A stretch of DNA of 64,000 bases from positions 2,790,001 through 2,854,000 of the forward strand of contig CP094243.1 in NCBI GenBank assembly GCA_022749655.1, in the 5' to 3' direction. The position numbers and the translations under genes were made by a program. Source of the DNA: Xanthomonas phaseoli pv. phaseoli (GTDB taxonomy: Bacteria > Pseudomonadota > Gammaproteobacteria > Xanthomonadales > Xanthomonadaceae). Below are positions 41,568-50,743 of the stretch, one piece after another. Each line of letters starts with the position of its first letter. Within the stretch, counting starts at the first letter, position 1. A model generated the notes under the pieces. The model saw nothing but the letters and a program-made list of their open reading frames with translations. It was not told where the DNA came from and searched no databases.

Positions 41568-42693
41568 TCAGCGTTTGCTGAGGCGCTCCATGGCCAACCG
41601 GACGCTGTTGGACAAGCGGGAGATGGCGCGCGCCAGAGTACCGATTTCATCTTTGAGGTTGACCTCTGCGATGGTGTGGTTCCACTTGCCCAGGCTCAGT
41701 TCTTCGGCCACGGTGGTCAAGTGCTGGATCGGGCGCAACACGCGGCTCCAGATCAAGGCCCACTGCAGGCCGAGCAACAGGGCGCAGACCAGCAGACCGA
41801 TGCCGGCGATCCACAGCGACTGGCGCACGATCACGCCATTGACGTCGCTTTTGGGATAGGCCGAGACCAGGGTGAAGCCCCAATCGGGTACCTGTTCCTT
41901 GGTGACGACCCAATCATCGGGTGTCCTTGACGATACGCTCGATGGTGGCGGTATCGGTGGTGGCGCCAGTGGTGGACTGGAAGCGCAGCTTGTTCTTGCT
42001 GTCGAACACGGCAATGAAGCCGGAATCGAGCACACGACGGCTGCTGACCACGTTTTCCAGCGCCTGGGTGTCTGCCTTGTACCCGACGTACCAGGCACCG
42101 ATCACACGCTTGTCGTTGCCGGCAAAGATCGGCTCGTAGCCGGTGACGTACGGGTTGCCGAGAATATCGACCACGCCGTAGAAGCTTTCGCCGTTACGCA
42201 GCTTGGCAGCGGCCTGGCCGTTCGGATCGAGCACGGTGCCGATGGCGCGGCTGCCGTCGTCCTTCTTGACGTTGGTGGAGATACGCACGAAGTCGTCGCC
42301 GGTACGCGAGAACAGCGTGGCGGTACCTTCGTGGATGGCGGTGACATCATCGACCAAGGTGAAGGCATTTGCCTGCGAGCGCTGGCCCAGCAGCAGGTCG
42401 TTGGCGCTACGATCGGCCACGCGGACGTCGTTGCCGACGCTGGGCGCGCCTTCCTTGCTGGCTTCCTTGCGCAGCTGGCGCATGGAGGAATTGACGCGGT
42501 CCAGCATCATGGCGCGGGTGACCGCGAACAAGGTCTGCAAGGACACCGACTGGCGCTCGATCGCGTCGCCGGCTTCGAACTTGACCCGGTTCGCTTCGGT
42601 AATGGCCAGAATGACCGTCAGTGCCACCACCACAACCAGCACCAAGGCCAGCACCGGCAACAGCAGGCGCACCCGCAAAGAGTGACGAAGCAT
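41568..42693 (-). CDS. Cache-domain, HAMP-containing membrane sensor without output domain, frameshifted
   Basis: About 375 aa. Helix 1 (residues 9-31, LLLPVLALVLVVVVALTVIL), a periplasmic Cache 3/Cache 2-type sensor of about 250 residues (DDVTAIHEGTATLFSRTGDD, SFYGVVDILGNPYVTGYEPI, VIGAWYVGYKAD), helix 2 (LWIAGIGLLVCALLLGLQWA) and a HAMP domain (LRPIQHLTTVAEELSLGKWN) ending soon after at AMERLSKR. A frame change near 41918-41921 (one C missing: GTCAAGGACACC-CGATG) separates sensor and HAMP. There is no methyl-accepting, kinase or cyclase domain, which is unusual; output may pass to the 209-aa partner. Confidence 0.8.
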
Positions 42694-42947
42694 CGCAATT
42701 CCCCTGAACGCGTTTAAAAGATTGAGTCGAGTGCCGCCGCAGCGCAGTGCGGCGGTTGGACGTAGCCGTTATCGGCTGCCGAACCAGATGCTGAAGCGGC
42801 CCCCATGCCGCTTGGCGGTGCATACGATAGCGTAAGCCGATCGGTTTGAGCGCGCGGAGCTATCGCGCCCGTCGCCTCGCGTTCAAGAATGGTCGACCGT
42901 GTAGCAAAAGCCGCCCCTGGCTGGGCCCAGGATGGCCAAGCCGCCGC

Positions 42948-43587
42948 TCAGGTCTCCAGCGACAGGATCCCGCGCCGCAGCGCGACGGTGACCGCGTGGG
43001 TGCGATCGCGCACGCCGAGCTTGCCCAGGATGTTCTTCATATGTGCCTTGACCGTTTCCTCGGAGACGCTCAATGCACTGCCGATCTGCTTGTTGGAGCA
43101 GCCGGTGGCGACCAGGTTCAGCACTTCGGTCTCGCGGGCGGACAGGGCATCGTCGAGCACATGGGCGGCGATATTTTCGGCCACCGAGGCCGGCACATGC
43201 CGGCGCTGACCGCGGCGCACGTCGCGGATGGTGTCGACCAGCTCGCGGCGCAGCGCGCTCTTGAGCAGGTAGCCGCAGGCACCTGCCTGCAGGGCGCGCA
43301 CCGCGCGTACGTCGCCGGTATAGGTGGTCAGCACGATGACCTTGGCGGCGGAGTCGACCTGTCGGATGCGCTGGATGGCTTGGACACCGTCCACGCGCGG
43401 CATCTGCAGATCCATCAACACCATCCGGGCGCAGCCGGGTATAGCAGGCCACTGCCTGTTCGCCGTCTTCCGCTTCGCCGACCACGCGCATGTCGTGCTC
43501 GGCAGCGAGCATGGCGCTGAGCCCATCGCGCAGCAGCGGATGGTCGTCCACCACCAGCACCTCGGTTGGTCGGACCCTGTCAGCCAT
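42948..43587 (-). CDS. NarL/LuxR-family response regulator, frameshifted
   Basis: About 213 aa. Receiver domain MADRVRPTEVLVVDDHPLLR with the acidic pair, phospho-acceptor in MVLMDLQMPRVDG, and the Lys of YLLKSALRRE; then a LuxR HTH (LSARETEVLNLVATGCSNKQ, TVKAHMKNILGKLGVRDRTH). The frame breaks near 43423, where GATATGGTG has become GATGGTG (two bases lost) just before the phosphorylated Asp. Its ATG overlaps the 3' end of the histidine-kinase gene by 8 bp, so it is the kinase's cognate regulator. Confidence 0.86.
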
Positions 43588-46500
43588 TGGAGCTCTCCGT
43601 GGATCGTGCGGTGTGAAATGGCCACCACCACCGCTTGGCATGCAGGTAGGCGGCACGGGCGGGCAGGGTGATCTGGATTTCGGTGCCGCTGCCGGGACGC
43701 GACCACAGCTGCATCTTGGCGCCGATGCGCTGCGCGCGTTCCTGCATGCCGGTCAGGCCCCAGTGCCCGGTGCGGGCATGGCCGTGCAGTACATCCGGGT
43801 CCAGGCCGCGGCCATCGTCGCGGATGCGCAGCGTGAAGTCACGAGAACCGTAACGCAATTCCAGCGCGATGCCGGCGGCATCGGCGTGCCGGTCGGCATT
43901 GGCGAGCGCTTCGCGCCCCAATTGGAACAGCTCGTCGGCCACCAGGGGACGCAGGCGCACGGGCCGGCCTTCGACGACGACCTGCAGCGCGGCCGTGGGC
44001 GGCGGCATGGTGGCGTTGCGCGCCCGTTGCAGGGCGGCGGCCAGGTCTTCGTGCAGGGACTGGCTGTCGCGCAGGCCGTTGACGCGATCGCGGCCTTCGG
44101 CAAGGGCGTTTTCGGCCAGGTCCACCGCCTGTTCCAGCTCTAGCCGGCGCGGATCGTTCCAGGGGAGCGAGCGGCTGGCGGCATGCAGCCGCAGGATCAG
44201 CCCCTGGGTGCCCTGCAGCAGGGTGTCGTGCAGTTCGCGGGCGATGCGTTCGCGTTCGCGGTACCGCTCTTCCAGACGCGCGCGCAGGCGCCCGGCCACC
44301 TGCCGGGTACGCATGCGCCAGGCGATGCCCAGCGCCAGCAGCAACGCCAGCGCGCAGCAGGCCTTGAACTGCCAGGTCTGGATGAAGGCCGGTTCGATGA
44401 CGAAGGCCAGGGTGTCGCCGCGCGCATTCCACAGGCCGTCGTTGTTGGCGGCCGCGATACGGAAGCGGTAACGCCCGGGCGCAAGGTTGGTATAGAAGGC
44501 CTCGTTGCGGTTGCCGGCGTCCTGCCAACGTGCATCCACCCCTTCCAGCCGGTAGCGGAACCGCACGCGCTCCGGGCGGGTGAGGCTGATCGCGTCGTAG
44601 CCGATGCGCAGACGGTCGGTCCACTTGGGCAGGTGCAGGCCGTCCTGACGCGGGTAAGGCCGGTCGTTGGCCACCACATCGGTGATGAAGACCTTGGGCG
44701 CGGTGGGGTTACGATAGGTTTGCTCGGGATCGAGCCAGGCCAGGCCCTGGTTGGTGGTGAACCAGAGCAGGCCATCGGCCGCGGCGATCGCGGTGGGCAC
44801 CGGGGTCGCCTGCTGGGCGACGCCGGGCAGGCCATCCATGATGTCGTACAGGCGCAGCGAGGGGCTGACCACGCCGTTGCGCAGGCTGCGCAGCAGTGCC
44901 TGCCGGCCGATTTGGACGACGCCGCGATTACCGTTCAACCAGAAGGTGTCGTGACGGTCGCGCACGATGCCGGTGATGCCTTGCAACACCGGATTGGCCT
45001 GATCGGCCACCTGCTGGAAGCGGCCATCGCTGCCGAGCACTGCCAGCCCGCTTTCGCCGGCCACCAGGGTGAGGGACGCGCTCTGCCAAATGGCGGTGAT
45101 CGGGCCGACCGACAGGCCATGGTTGGCGCTGTAGTGCCGCACCTGCGCGCCACGGAGCACGCTGAGCTGGCCTGTGACGCTGCCCACCCACAGCGCGCCA
45201 TCGGGCGCGGCCAGCAGGACCGAACAGGGGTGGTCCTGCAAGCTGGCAATCGGCTGCCAACGCTGGCCGTCCCAGCGCTGCGGGCCGCTGGCATCGGGAC
45301 ACGCCCAGGGCGCGTCCTGGGCATCGACAGCAAACGCGCGGATCGATCCGGTGCGCGCGTCCTGCGGCAGGGGCAGGGAGTGCGTGCGGCCTGCGTGCAG
45401 GCGCAGCAGGCGGTTGTCGCCGAGCAACCAGCCGTTGGCGTTGGACGGCACCTGCAGCACGCTGACAGGCGCGCCGCGTTGCAGGGCCTGGATGCCGGTG
45501 CGCGTCAATGCCAGCTGGCGCTCGTCGCGCAGGACCGCCAGCAACACCGGTGCGCTTGGCGTGGCGACGGTTGCGAAGACCGCCACCGCGGTGGTCTGGC
45601 CTGGCAGCAAGGCCGCCAGCGGGAGCAGGGCACGGTGGCGGAAGCGGTTGAGCCCCAGATTGGTGCCGGCCCAGAGATTGCCTTCGTGGTCTTCCAGCAG
45701 CGGGCCGGCCGTGGAGGAGGTCAGACCCTGCAGCGGGCCATAGCGTTCGAGTACCGGCGCCGGCGATGTGGGCCGGGCGACACGGAACACCCCGCCTGCG
45801 ATGTAGTCGCTGCCCCACAGCGCGCCGTCGCGCATGAAATGGATGCGATGGGCGAACAAGCCGGGATACTGCAGCTGGTTGCGTGCCACGGCAGGCAACA
45901 CCGCACCGTGCGCATCGGTGAGCGCGAACACGCCGCGGTGCGGATCGGCAACCCAGATCGTGCCGTCCGGGTGCTCGGCCATGGTGGTGAAGTGCCCAAC
46001 CTGCTGGCCACTGGATTCAAAGCGTCGTGCACCCGGTTGCAGCGACAGGATGCGGCGGCCATCGCTCACCCACAGGATGCCGCGGCGATCGCGCAGCAGC
46101 CACTGCGCGCTGGATTCCGGGTAGCCCCAGTCGGTACCGGCGCGTTGCCAGCGCCGTCCGTCGAACCAGCACAGCCCGCCATCGATGGCGGCCCACAGGC
46201 GGCCGCTGCCATCGCGCTCGATGCGGAAGACCATCCCATCCGGCACATCCTTGCCGGGGACGAAATGGGTGAGATGGCCGTCGGCCAGGCGATCGATGCC
46301 GGCATTGAAATAGCCGATCCACGCGCCGTCGTCGGTGGTCAGCGACAGCGCGGTCATGTTGTGCGACGCATAGGCTTCGCCCTCCGGCGCTGCCTGCCGG
46401 GTGAAGTGTTCGCCGTCGAACTTGAACAGCCCAAAGCCAGTGGCCAGCCACAGCGCGCCGCCATCGGCTTGCTGGATGTCCCAGATGTCGGCCGGCGCAC

Positions 46501-46672
46501 CGCGCTCGATGCTCCAGGCGGTGTGGTGGAACTGCAGCAGCCCGTCGCGGGTTGCGGCAATGCCGGCTGCGCAGGCGGGACGACAGAGCAGCAGTAGCCA
46601 CCACAGCGCCACGACCGTTGCCGGGCGCAAGCGCGACAAGGAACGCGAATGGATGACGGGCTCATGCGGCAT
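43580..46672 (-). CDS. Propeller-type (Reg_prop/Y_Y_Y) sensor histidine kinase
   Basis: About 1,030 aa. Signal/anchor (VVALWWLLLLCRPACA), then two seven-bladed-propeller-like runs of Reg_prop repeats (GALWLATGFGLFKFDG, GILWVSDGRRILSL, GNLWAGTNLGLNRF, GLLWFTTNQGLAWLDP), a Y_Y_Y domain (FRYRLEGVDARWQDAGNRNE), one membrane helix (ACCALALLLALGIAW), a HisKA_3 dimerisation domain with phospho-accepting His in RIARELHDTLLQGTQG, and an HATPase domain (TLRIRDDGRGLDPD). Such kinases often sense sugars or other small molecules in the periplasm. I use ATG 46672 (MPHEPVIHSRSL). Intact over 3 kb. Coupled to the response-regulator gene. Confidence 0.92.
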   Translation of the reverse strand: MPHEPVIHSRSLSRLRPATVVALWWLLLLCRPACAAGIAATRDGLLQFHHTAWSIERGAPADIWDIQQADGGALWLATGFGLFKFDGEHFTRQAAPEGEAYASHNMTALSLTTDDGAWIGYFNAGIDRLADGHLTHFVPGKDVPDGMVFRIERDGSGRLWAAIDGGLCWFDGRRWQRAGTDWGYPESSAQWLLRDRRGILWVSDGRRILSLQPGARRFESSGQQVGHFTTMAEHPDGTIWVADPHRGVFALTDAHGAVLPAVARNQLQYPGLFAHRIHFMRDGALWGSDYIAGGVFRVARPTSPAPVLERYGPLQGLTSSTAGPLLEDHEGNLWAGTNLGLNRFRHRALLPLAALLPGQTTAVAVFATVATPSAPVLLAVLRDERQLALTRTGIQALQRGAPVSVLQVPSNANGWLLGDNRLLRLHAGRTHSLPLPQDARTGSIRAFAVDAQDAPWACPDASGPQRWDGQRWQPIASLQDHPCSVLLAAPDGALWVGSVTGQLSVLRGAQVRHYSANHGLSVGPITAIWQSASLTLVAGESGLAVLGSDGRFQQVADQANPVLQGITGIVRDRHDTFWLNGNRGVVQIGRQALLRSLRNGVVSPSLRLYDIMDGLPGVAQQATPVPTAIAAADGLLWFTTNQGLAWLDPEQTYRNPTAPKVFITDVVANDRPYPRQDGLHLPKWTDRLRIGYDAISLTRPERVRFRYRLEGVDARWQDAGNRNEAFYTNLAPGRYRFRIAAANNDGLWNARGDTLAFVIEPAFIQTWQFKACCALALLLALGIAWRMRTRQVAGRLRARLEERYRERERIARELHDTLLQGTQGLILRLHAASRSLPWNDPRRLELEQAVDLAENALAEGRDRVNGLRDSQSLHEDLAAALQRARNATMPPPTAALQVVVEGRPVRLRPLVADELFQLGREALANADRHADAAGIALELRYGSRDFTLRIRDDGRGLDPDVLHGHARTGHWGLTGMQERAQRIGAKMQLWSRPGSGTEIQITLPARAAYLHAKRWWWPFHTARSTESSNG

Positions 46673-47130
46673 CGCATCATTGTCGGGCGGGATCGGGGGA
46701 AGCACCAACACCTCTTTCGGGGAGGGACGTACGGGGCGAATTCGTTTAGCGATCGACGCACGCCGCGCGCGTGATGCGGGAACTGTAGGCCAGCGCGTCA
46801 CGCCTCAGCCGCAGCACGATCGCGCCGCATTGCGGTTGCGTTTGCTTCCCGCCTGCTTCGAGGCGCGGTTTCATGTTGATCGCGAGACTGAAAAGCTGCG
46901 CGCTGCCTGATCCGCGCGGTGTCGGCGATGCGTCTGCGTTCTCTCGCTCGCATTGGTACTGCATCGGTGCATGACGCCGCGCTCTATCGAACGCGCATCG
47001 CATCCAGGCGGCTGCCTGCGGCGAAGACGAGCAAGCGCTCCCCGAAAGAGGGAACGATTCGCCTCACCATCAGGGGTAGGGCGGCGCGGCTGTTCCCGTC
47101 ACCATGCGCTCATTCCCCCGGAGACGCCCC
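46673..47130. promoter_or_regulatory. Divergent gap between the histidine kinase and AraC operon
   Basis: A 458-bp region that must contain promoters for both directions. No gene is convincing; the possible AraC start at 47104 lies here but lacks a ribosome-binding site. I see no clear operator. Confidence 0.4.
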
Positions 47131-47604
47131 ATGGCACCTCTGCTTGCCGTTGCCTGCCCCGATATGCGTGCTGCAGGGCGCATGCAAACGCAGGCGCCGC
47201 GTGTGCGCGCTATTGCGCGCGCAATGCAGTACATCGATACGCATCTGTACGAACCTGTCAGCGTGGCGCATCTTGCGCAAGCGGCCTGCATGAGCCGTTT
47301 CCATTTCGCCCGCGTGTTTCGCGATGCGGTCGGGGCCAGTCCAATGGAATACCTGCGTCTTCGTCGGCTCGAACGTGCCCAGGCAATGTTGCGCGAAGGC
47401 GGCCACACCATCAGCCAGATCGCGACCGATCTATGCTTCTTCGATCAAAGCCACTTCGTTCGCAGTTTCCGCAATGCCACCGGGTGCACGCCGGCGCGTT
47501 TCGCCGCGCAGATGGCAATGCAAGCATGCGGCGCTGCACACATGCCCCCAACGCAGCGGCGCGGCGGTGAACCGGTTTCACTTTCCATGGAGCAACCCGC
47601 ATGA
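47131..47604 (+). CDS. AraC-family transcriptional regulator
   Basis: 157 aa from the ATG at 47131, which has GGAG seven bases upstream. It is short: a 25-residue leader, then the two-HTH AraC DNA-binding domain (MQYIDTHLYEPVSVAHLAQA, CMSRFHFARVFRDAVGASPM, ISQIATDLCFFDQSHFVRSF, RNATGCTPARFAAQMA). No ligand-binding cupin domain is present, so it may respond to its own level or to a partner. Its stop overlaps the hydrolase start (ATGA), making it the first gene of a coupled operon that it probably controls. Confidence 0.86.
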   Translation: MAPLLAVACPDMRAAGRMQTQAPRVRAIARAMQYIDTHLYEPVSVAHLAQAACMSRFHFARVFRDAVGASPMEYLRLRRLERAQAMLREGGHTISQIATDLCFFDQSHFVRSFRNATGCTPARFAAQMAMQACGAAHMPPTQRRGGEPVSLSMEQPA

Positions 47605-48257
47605 CCACTGCAACTGCCGTGCCCGGCGCATCCTTGCTATCGCCTGGCGATCACACCCTGATTCTGATCGACCATCAATCGCAGATGGCGTTCGCCACGC
47701 ACACCATCGACATTTCGGCGCTGCGCAACAACGTGTCCTTGATTGCAAAGGGTGCCAAAGGGTTCAAGGTGCCGGTGATCCTGACCACCGTCGCAGAAAA
47801 ATCGTTTTCCGGCCCGTTGTTCCCAGAGTTGCCGGACATCTTTCCGGGTGAGCCGGTATTCGATCGCACCAGCATGAACGCCTGGGAAGACCAGGGCGTG
47901 ATCGATCGCATCAACGCACTCGGCAAGCAGCGCCTGGTGATCGCCGGCCTATGGACCAGCGTGTGCATCGTGGGCCCGACACTGTCGGCGATCGAACAAG
48001 GGTTCCAGGTGTACGTCATCACCGATGCTTGCGGCGATGTGAGCGACGAGGCGCACGAACGTGCCGTCACGCGCATGGTGCAGGCCGGCGCTGCGCCCAT
48101 GACCAGTGTGCAGTACCTGCTGGAATTGCAGCGCGACTGGGCACGTAGCGACACCTATGCGCTGACCACCGGCATTGCACGCACGCATGCCGGCGGCTAC
48201 GGCATCGGCATCCAGTACGCCAAGAGCATGTTCGGCGCGCAGGAAGGCGGGCATTGA
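47601..48257 (+). CDS. Isochorismatase-like cysteine hydrolase (YcaC type)
   Basis: 218 aa. Family residues are Asp in LILIDHQSQMAF, Lys-containing TTVAEKSFSGPLFPEL and the nucleophilic Cys in GLWTSVCIVGPTL, followed by VYVITDACGDVS. YcaC-type members hydrolyse small amides or related compounds; the substrate is not defined by sequence. It overlaps the AraC gene upstream and the DoxX gene downstream (TTGA). Confidence 0.87.
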   Translation: MTTATAVPGASLLSPGDHTLILIDHQSQMAFATHTIDISALRNNVSLIAKGAKGFKVPVILTTVAEKSFSGPLFPELPDIFPGEPVFDRTSMNAWEDQGVIDRINALGKQRLVIAGLWTSVCIVGPTLSAIEQGFQVYVITDACGDVSDEAHERAVTRMVQAGAAPMTSVQYLLELQRDWARSDTYALTTGIARTHAGGYGIGIQYAKSMFGAQEGGH

Positions 48258-48688
48258 ATCGATCGGCACCACGTGGCAGCGCCGGACTTTCGTCAGCGTT
48301 GCTGATGCTGCGCATCGCTGGTGGCGGCTTCCTGCTGCCGCACGGGCTTGGGAAGTTGCTGGGCTGGTTCGGTGGACCGGGCTTGACCGGGTTTGCCGCT
48401 GAGTTGCAGCAGTTCGGCCTTCCATCCGCTGCACCGTTGCCGCTGCTGCTGGCCCTGGTACAGAGCCTGTCCGGGCTGGCGGTCTTGCTCGGGGTGTGGA
48501 CGCGTGCCAGCGCCGCACTGGCAGCGCTGTTCATCGCAACCACCGTGCTGGTGGCCGTGCCCAAGGGATGGTTCTGGATGCACGGCGGTATGGAATATCC
48601 GCTGATGTGGATGGTGGTGTTGCTGGCAGTCGCTGCAGCCGGTGGGGGCGACTGGTCGCTGGATCGTCTGCGCAGGCCTGCGGCATGA
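48254..48688 (+). CDS. DoxX-family membrane protein
   Basis: 144 aa starting from TTG at 48254. Four helices; LLMLRIAGGGFLLPHGLGKL then GWFGGPGLTGFAAELQQFGL is the typical DoxX opening, and GVWTRASAALAALFIATTVL, MEYPLMWMVVLLAVAAAGGG follow. Probably a membrane subunit in redox or detoxification. Overlaps both neighbours by 4 bp, so strongly coupled. Confidence 0.87.
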   Translation: MNRSAPRGSAGLSSALLMLRIAGGGFLLPHGLGKLLGWFGGPGLTGFAAELQQFGLPSAAPLPLLLALVQSLSGLAVLLGVWTRASAALAALFIATTVLVAVPKGWFWMHGGMEYPLMWMVVLLAVAAAGGGDWSLDRLRRPAA

Positions 48689-50649
48689 GTCGCACACCGG
48701 GCGATCACGATGCCGGTCGACGCTGGTGGATGCAGGGCGCCGCAGCCGGTCTTGCGTTGGGTGCATTGCCGGCTGCCTCGTCTGCGCCAGGAAAGTCTCC
48801 AATGGTCGATCTCGTCGTTCGCAATGCGCGCATCACCACGCTCGATCCGCGCCAGCCCAGTGCCACGGCCATCGCCGTTGCCGATGGACGCATCGTGGGA
48901 GTCGGCGACGATGCAAAGATCATGGCCTTGGCGCAGGGCGTGCGCACCATCGATGCGCAGGGGCGGCGTCTGCTGCCCGGCCTCAACGACAGCCACACCC
49001 ATCTGATCCGGGGTGGTCTGAACTACAACCTGGAGCTGCGCTGGGATGGCGTGCGCTCGCTGGCCGATGCGATGGCGATGCTGAAGGCGCAGGTCGATCG
49101 CACGCCGGCGCCGCAGTGGGTGCGCGTGGTGGGCGGCTTCACTGCATATCAGTTCGCTGAGAAACGCTTGCCTACGCTCGAGGAGATCAACGCCATCGCG
49201 CCGGACACACCGGTGTTTCTGTTGCATCTGTACGACCGTGCCTTGCTCAATCGTGCCGCGCTGCGAGCCTGCGGCTACGACAAGACCACGCCGGATCCGC
49301 CGGGCGGGCGCATCGAGCGCGACAAGTTGGGCAACCCCACGGGTCTGCTGCTGGCCAAGCCCAACGCGTTGATCCTGTACGCGAGCCTGGCCAAGGGCCC
49401 GCGTCTTCCGCTGGACTACCAGGCCAACTCCACTCGCCATTTCATGCGCGAGCTCAACCGGCTCGGGATTACCTCGGTGATCGATGCCGGTGGTGGTTTC
49501 CAGAACTATCCGGAGGATTACCAGGTCATCGAACAGCTGCACGCAGCCGGCCAACTGAGCGTGCGCATTGCCTACAACCTGTTCACCCAGAACAAGGGCA
49601 AAGAGGTCGACGACTTCCGCGGCTGGACCGAATTGCTGCCGGTGCGCAAGGGCGATGACCTGCTGCGTCACAACGGCGCCGGCGAGATGCTGGTGTTTTC
49701 CGCTGCAGACTTCGAACAATTCAGCGAACCGCGCCCGGAGCTGCCGGCGGAGCTGGAACCCGAGCTGGAGCAAGTGGTGTGGCTGCTGGTGGAAAAACGC
49801 TGGCCGTTCCGTATCCATGCGACATACGACGAAAGCATCGCGCGCATTCTCGATGTCTACGAAAAGGTCAACGCCGACATCCCGTTCGATGGCTTGCACT
49901 GGTTCATCGACCATGCCGAAACGATTACCCCGCGCAATATCGAGCGCATCCGCGCCTTGAACGGCGGCATCGCCGTGCAACATCGCATGGCCTACCAGGG
50001 CGAGGCGTTCGTGCAGCGCTACGGCGTGCAGGCTGCAAGGCAGACGCCGCCAGTGCAACGCATGCTCGCAGCGGGAATTCCGGTCGGCGCAGGCACCGAT
50101 GCCACGCGCGTGGCCAGCTACAACCCCTGGGTGGCGCTGTCGTGGCTGGTCACCGGCCGCACGGTGGGCGGTCTGGCCCTGTACGGCGACGAGAATCTGC
50201 TCGATCGCGAACAGGCGTTGCGCTTGTGGACACAGGGCAGCGCCTGGTTTTCCGGCGACGAGACCCGCAAGGGCACCTTGGCGGTGGGGCAGTTGGCCGA
50301 CTTCATCGTGTTGTCTGACGATTACTTCCGCATCGACGATGCGGCCATCGCCGACATCACCAGCGTGCTGACCGTGCTGGGCGGGCGTGTCGTGCATGGC
50401 GATGGCGACTTTGCCGCGCTCGCCCCCACGTTGCCGCCTGCCATGCCGGACTGGTCGCCGGTGAATCGATTCGGCGGCTACCAGGTTGGAGGCGGGGTAA
50501 GCGGGCTGTCCGCTGCAACGCACACGCATGCGCACGGCCACGCGTGTCGCGCCCACGGCGCGCACGCGCATGCGGGGCAACACGCTGTCCCCAGCGATGA
50601 TCTACGTAGCTTCTGGGGCGCCTTGGGATGCGCGTGCTTCGCGTTCTGA
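48685..50649 (+). CDS. YtcJ-type amidohydrolase, Tat-exported, His-rich tail
   Basis: 654 aa. A twin-arginine signal (GRRWWMQGAAAGLALGALPA) precedes the amidohydrolase-3 fold: LVVRNARITTLDPRQPSATA, metal ligands in LLPGLNDSHTHLIRGG, HWFIDHAETI, and GAGTDATRVASYNP. YtcJ-like proteins hydrolyse amides, formamides or cyclic compounds in the periplasm. The last 45 residues (ATHTHAHGHACRAHGAHAHA and on) are rich in His and Cys, a likely metal-binding tail. A stop overlap (ATGA) links it to DoxX; the gap to the next gene is 94 bp. Confidence 0.86.
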   Translation: MSRTPGDHDAGRRWWMQGAAAGLALGALPAASSAPGKSPMVDLVVRNARITTLDPRQPSATAIAVADGRIVGVGDDAKIMALAQGVRTIDAQGRRLLPGLNDSHTHLIRGGLNYNLELRWDGVRSLADAMAMLKAQVDRTPAPQWVRVVGGFTAYQFAEKRLPTLEEINAIAPDTPVFLLHLYDRALLNRAALRACGYDKTTPDPPGGRIERDKLGNPTGLLLAKPNALILYASLAKGPRLPLDYQANSTRHFMRELNRLGITSVIDAGGGFQNYPEDYQVIEQLHAAGQLSVRIAYNLFTQNKGKEVDDFRGWTELLPVRKGDDLLRHNGAGEMLVFSAADFEQFSEPRPELPAELEPELEQVVWLLVEKRWPFRIHATYDESIARILDVYEKVNADIPFDGLHWFIDHAETITPRNIERIRALNGGIAVQHRMAYQGEAFVQRYGVQAARQTPPVQRMLAAGIPVGAGTDATRVASYNPWVALSWLVTGRTVGGLALYGDENLLDREQALRLWTQGSAWFSGDETRKGTLAVGQLADFIVLSDDYFRIDDAAIADITSVLTVLGGRVVHGDGDFAALAPTLPPAMPDWSPVNRFGGYQVGGGVSGLSAATHTHAHGHACRAHGAHAHAGQHAVPSDDLRSFWGALGCACFAF

Positions 50650-50743
50650 TGGCGTCATCGGCAGCACATCTGCGTGCCTGCACGTGGCGCGCGGCACACC
50701 TTCGCCTTGTCTGTTTCATCCCATTGCCTGGAGCCTTGCCGCG

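Noticed and set aside
44183..46597. 804-aa plus-strand frame
   Set aside because: Antisense shadow of the histidine kinase gene, which has clear domain order on the other strand.
47104..47130. Earlier ATG for the AraC gene
   Set aside because: No ribosome-binding site; the ATG at 47131 has GGAG at proper spacing and starts a more typical sequence.
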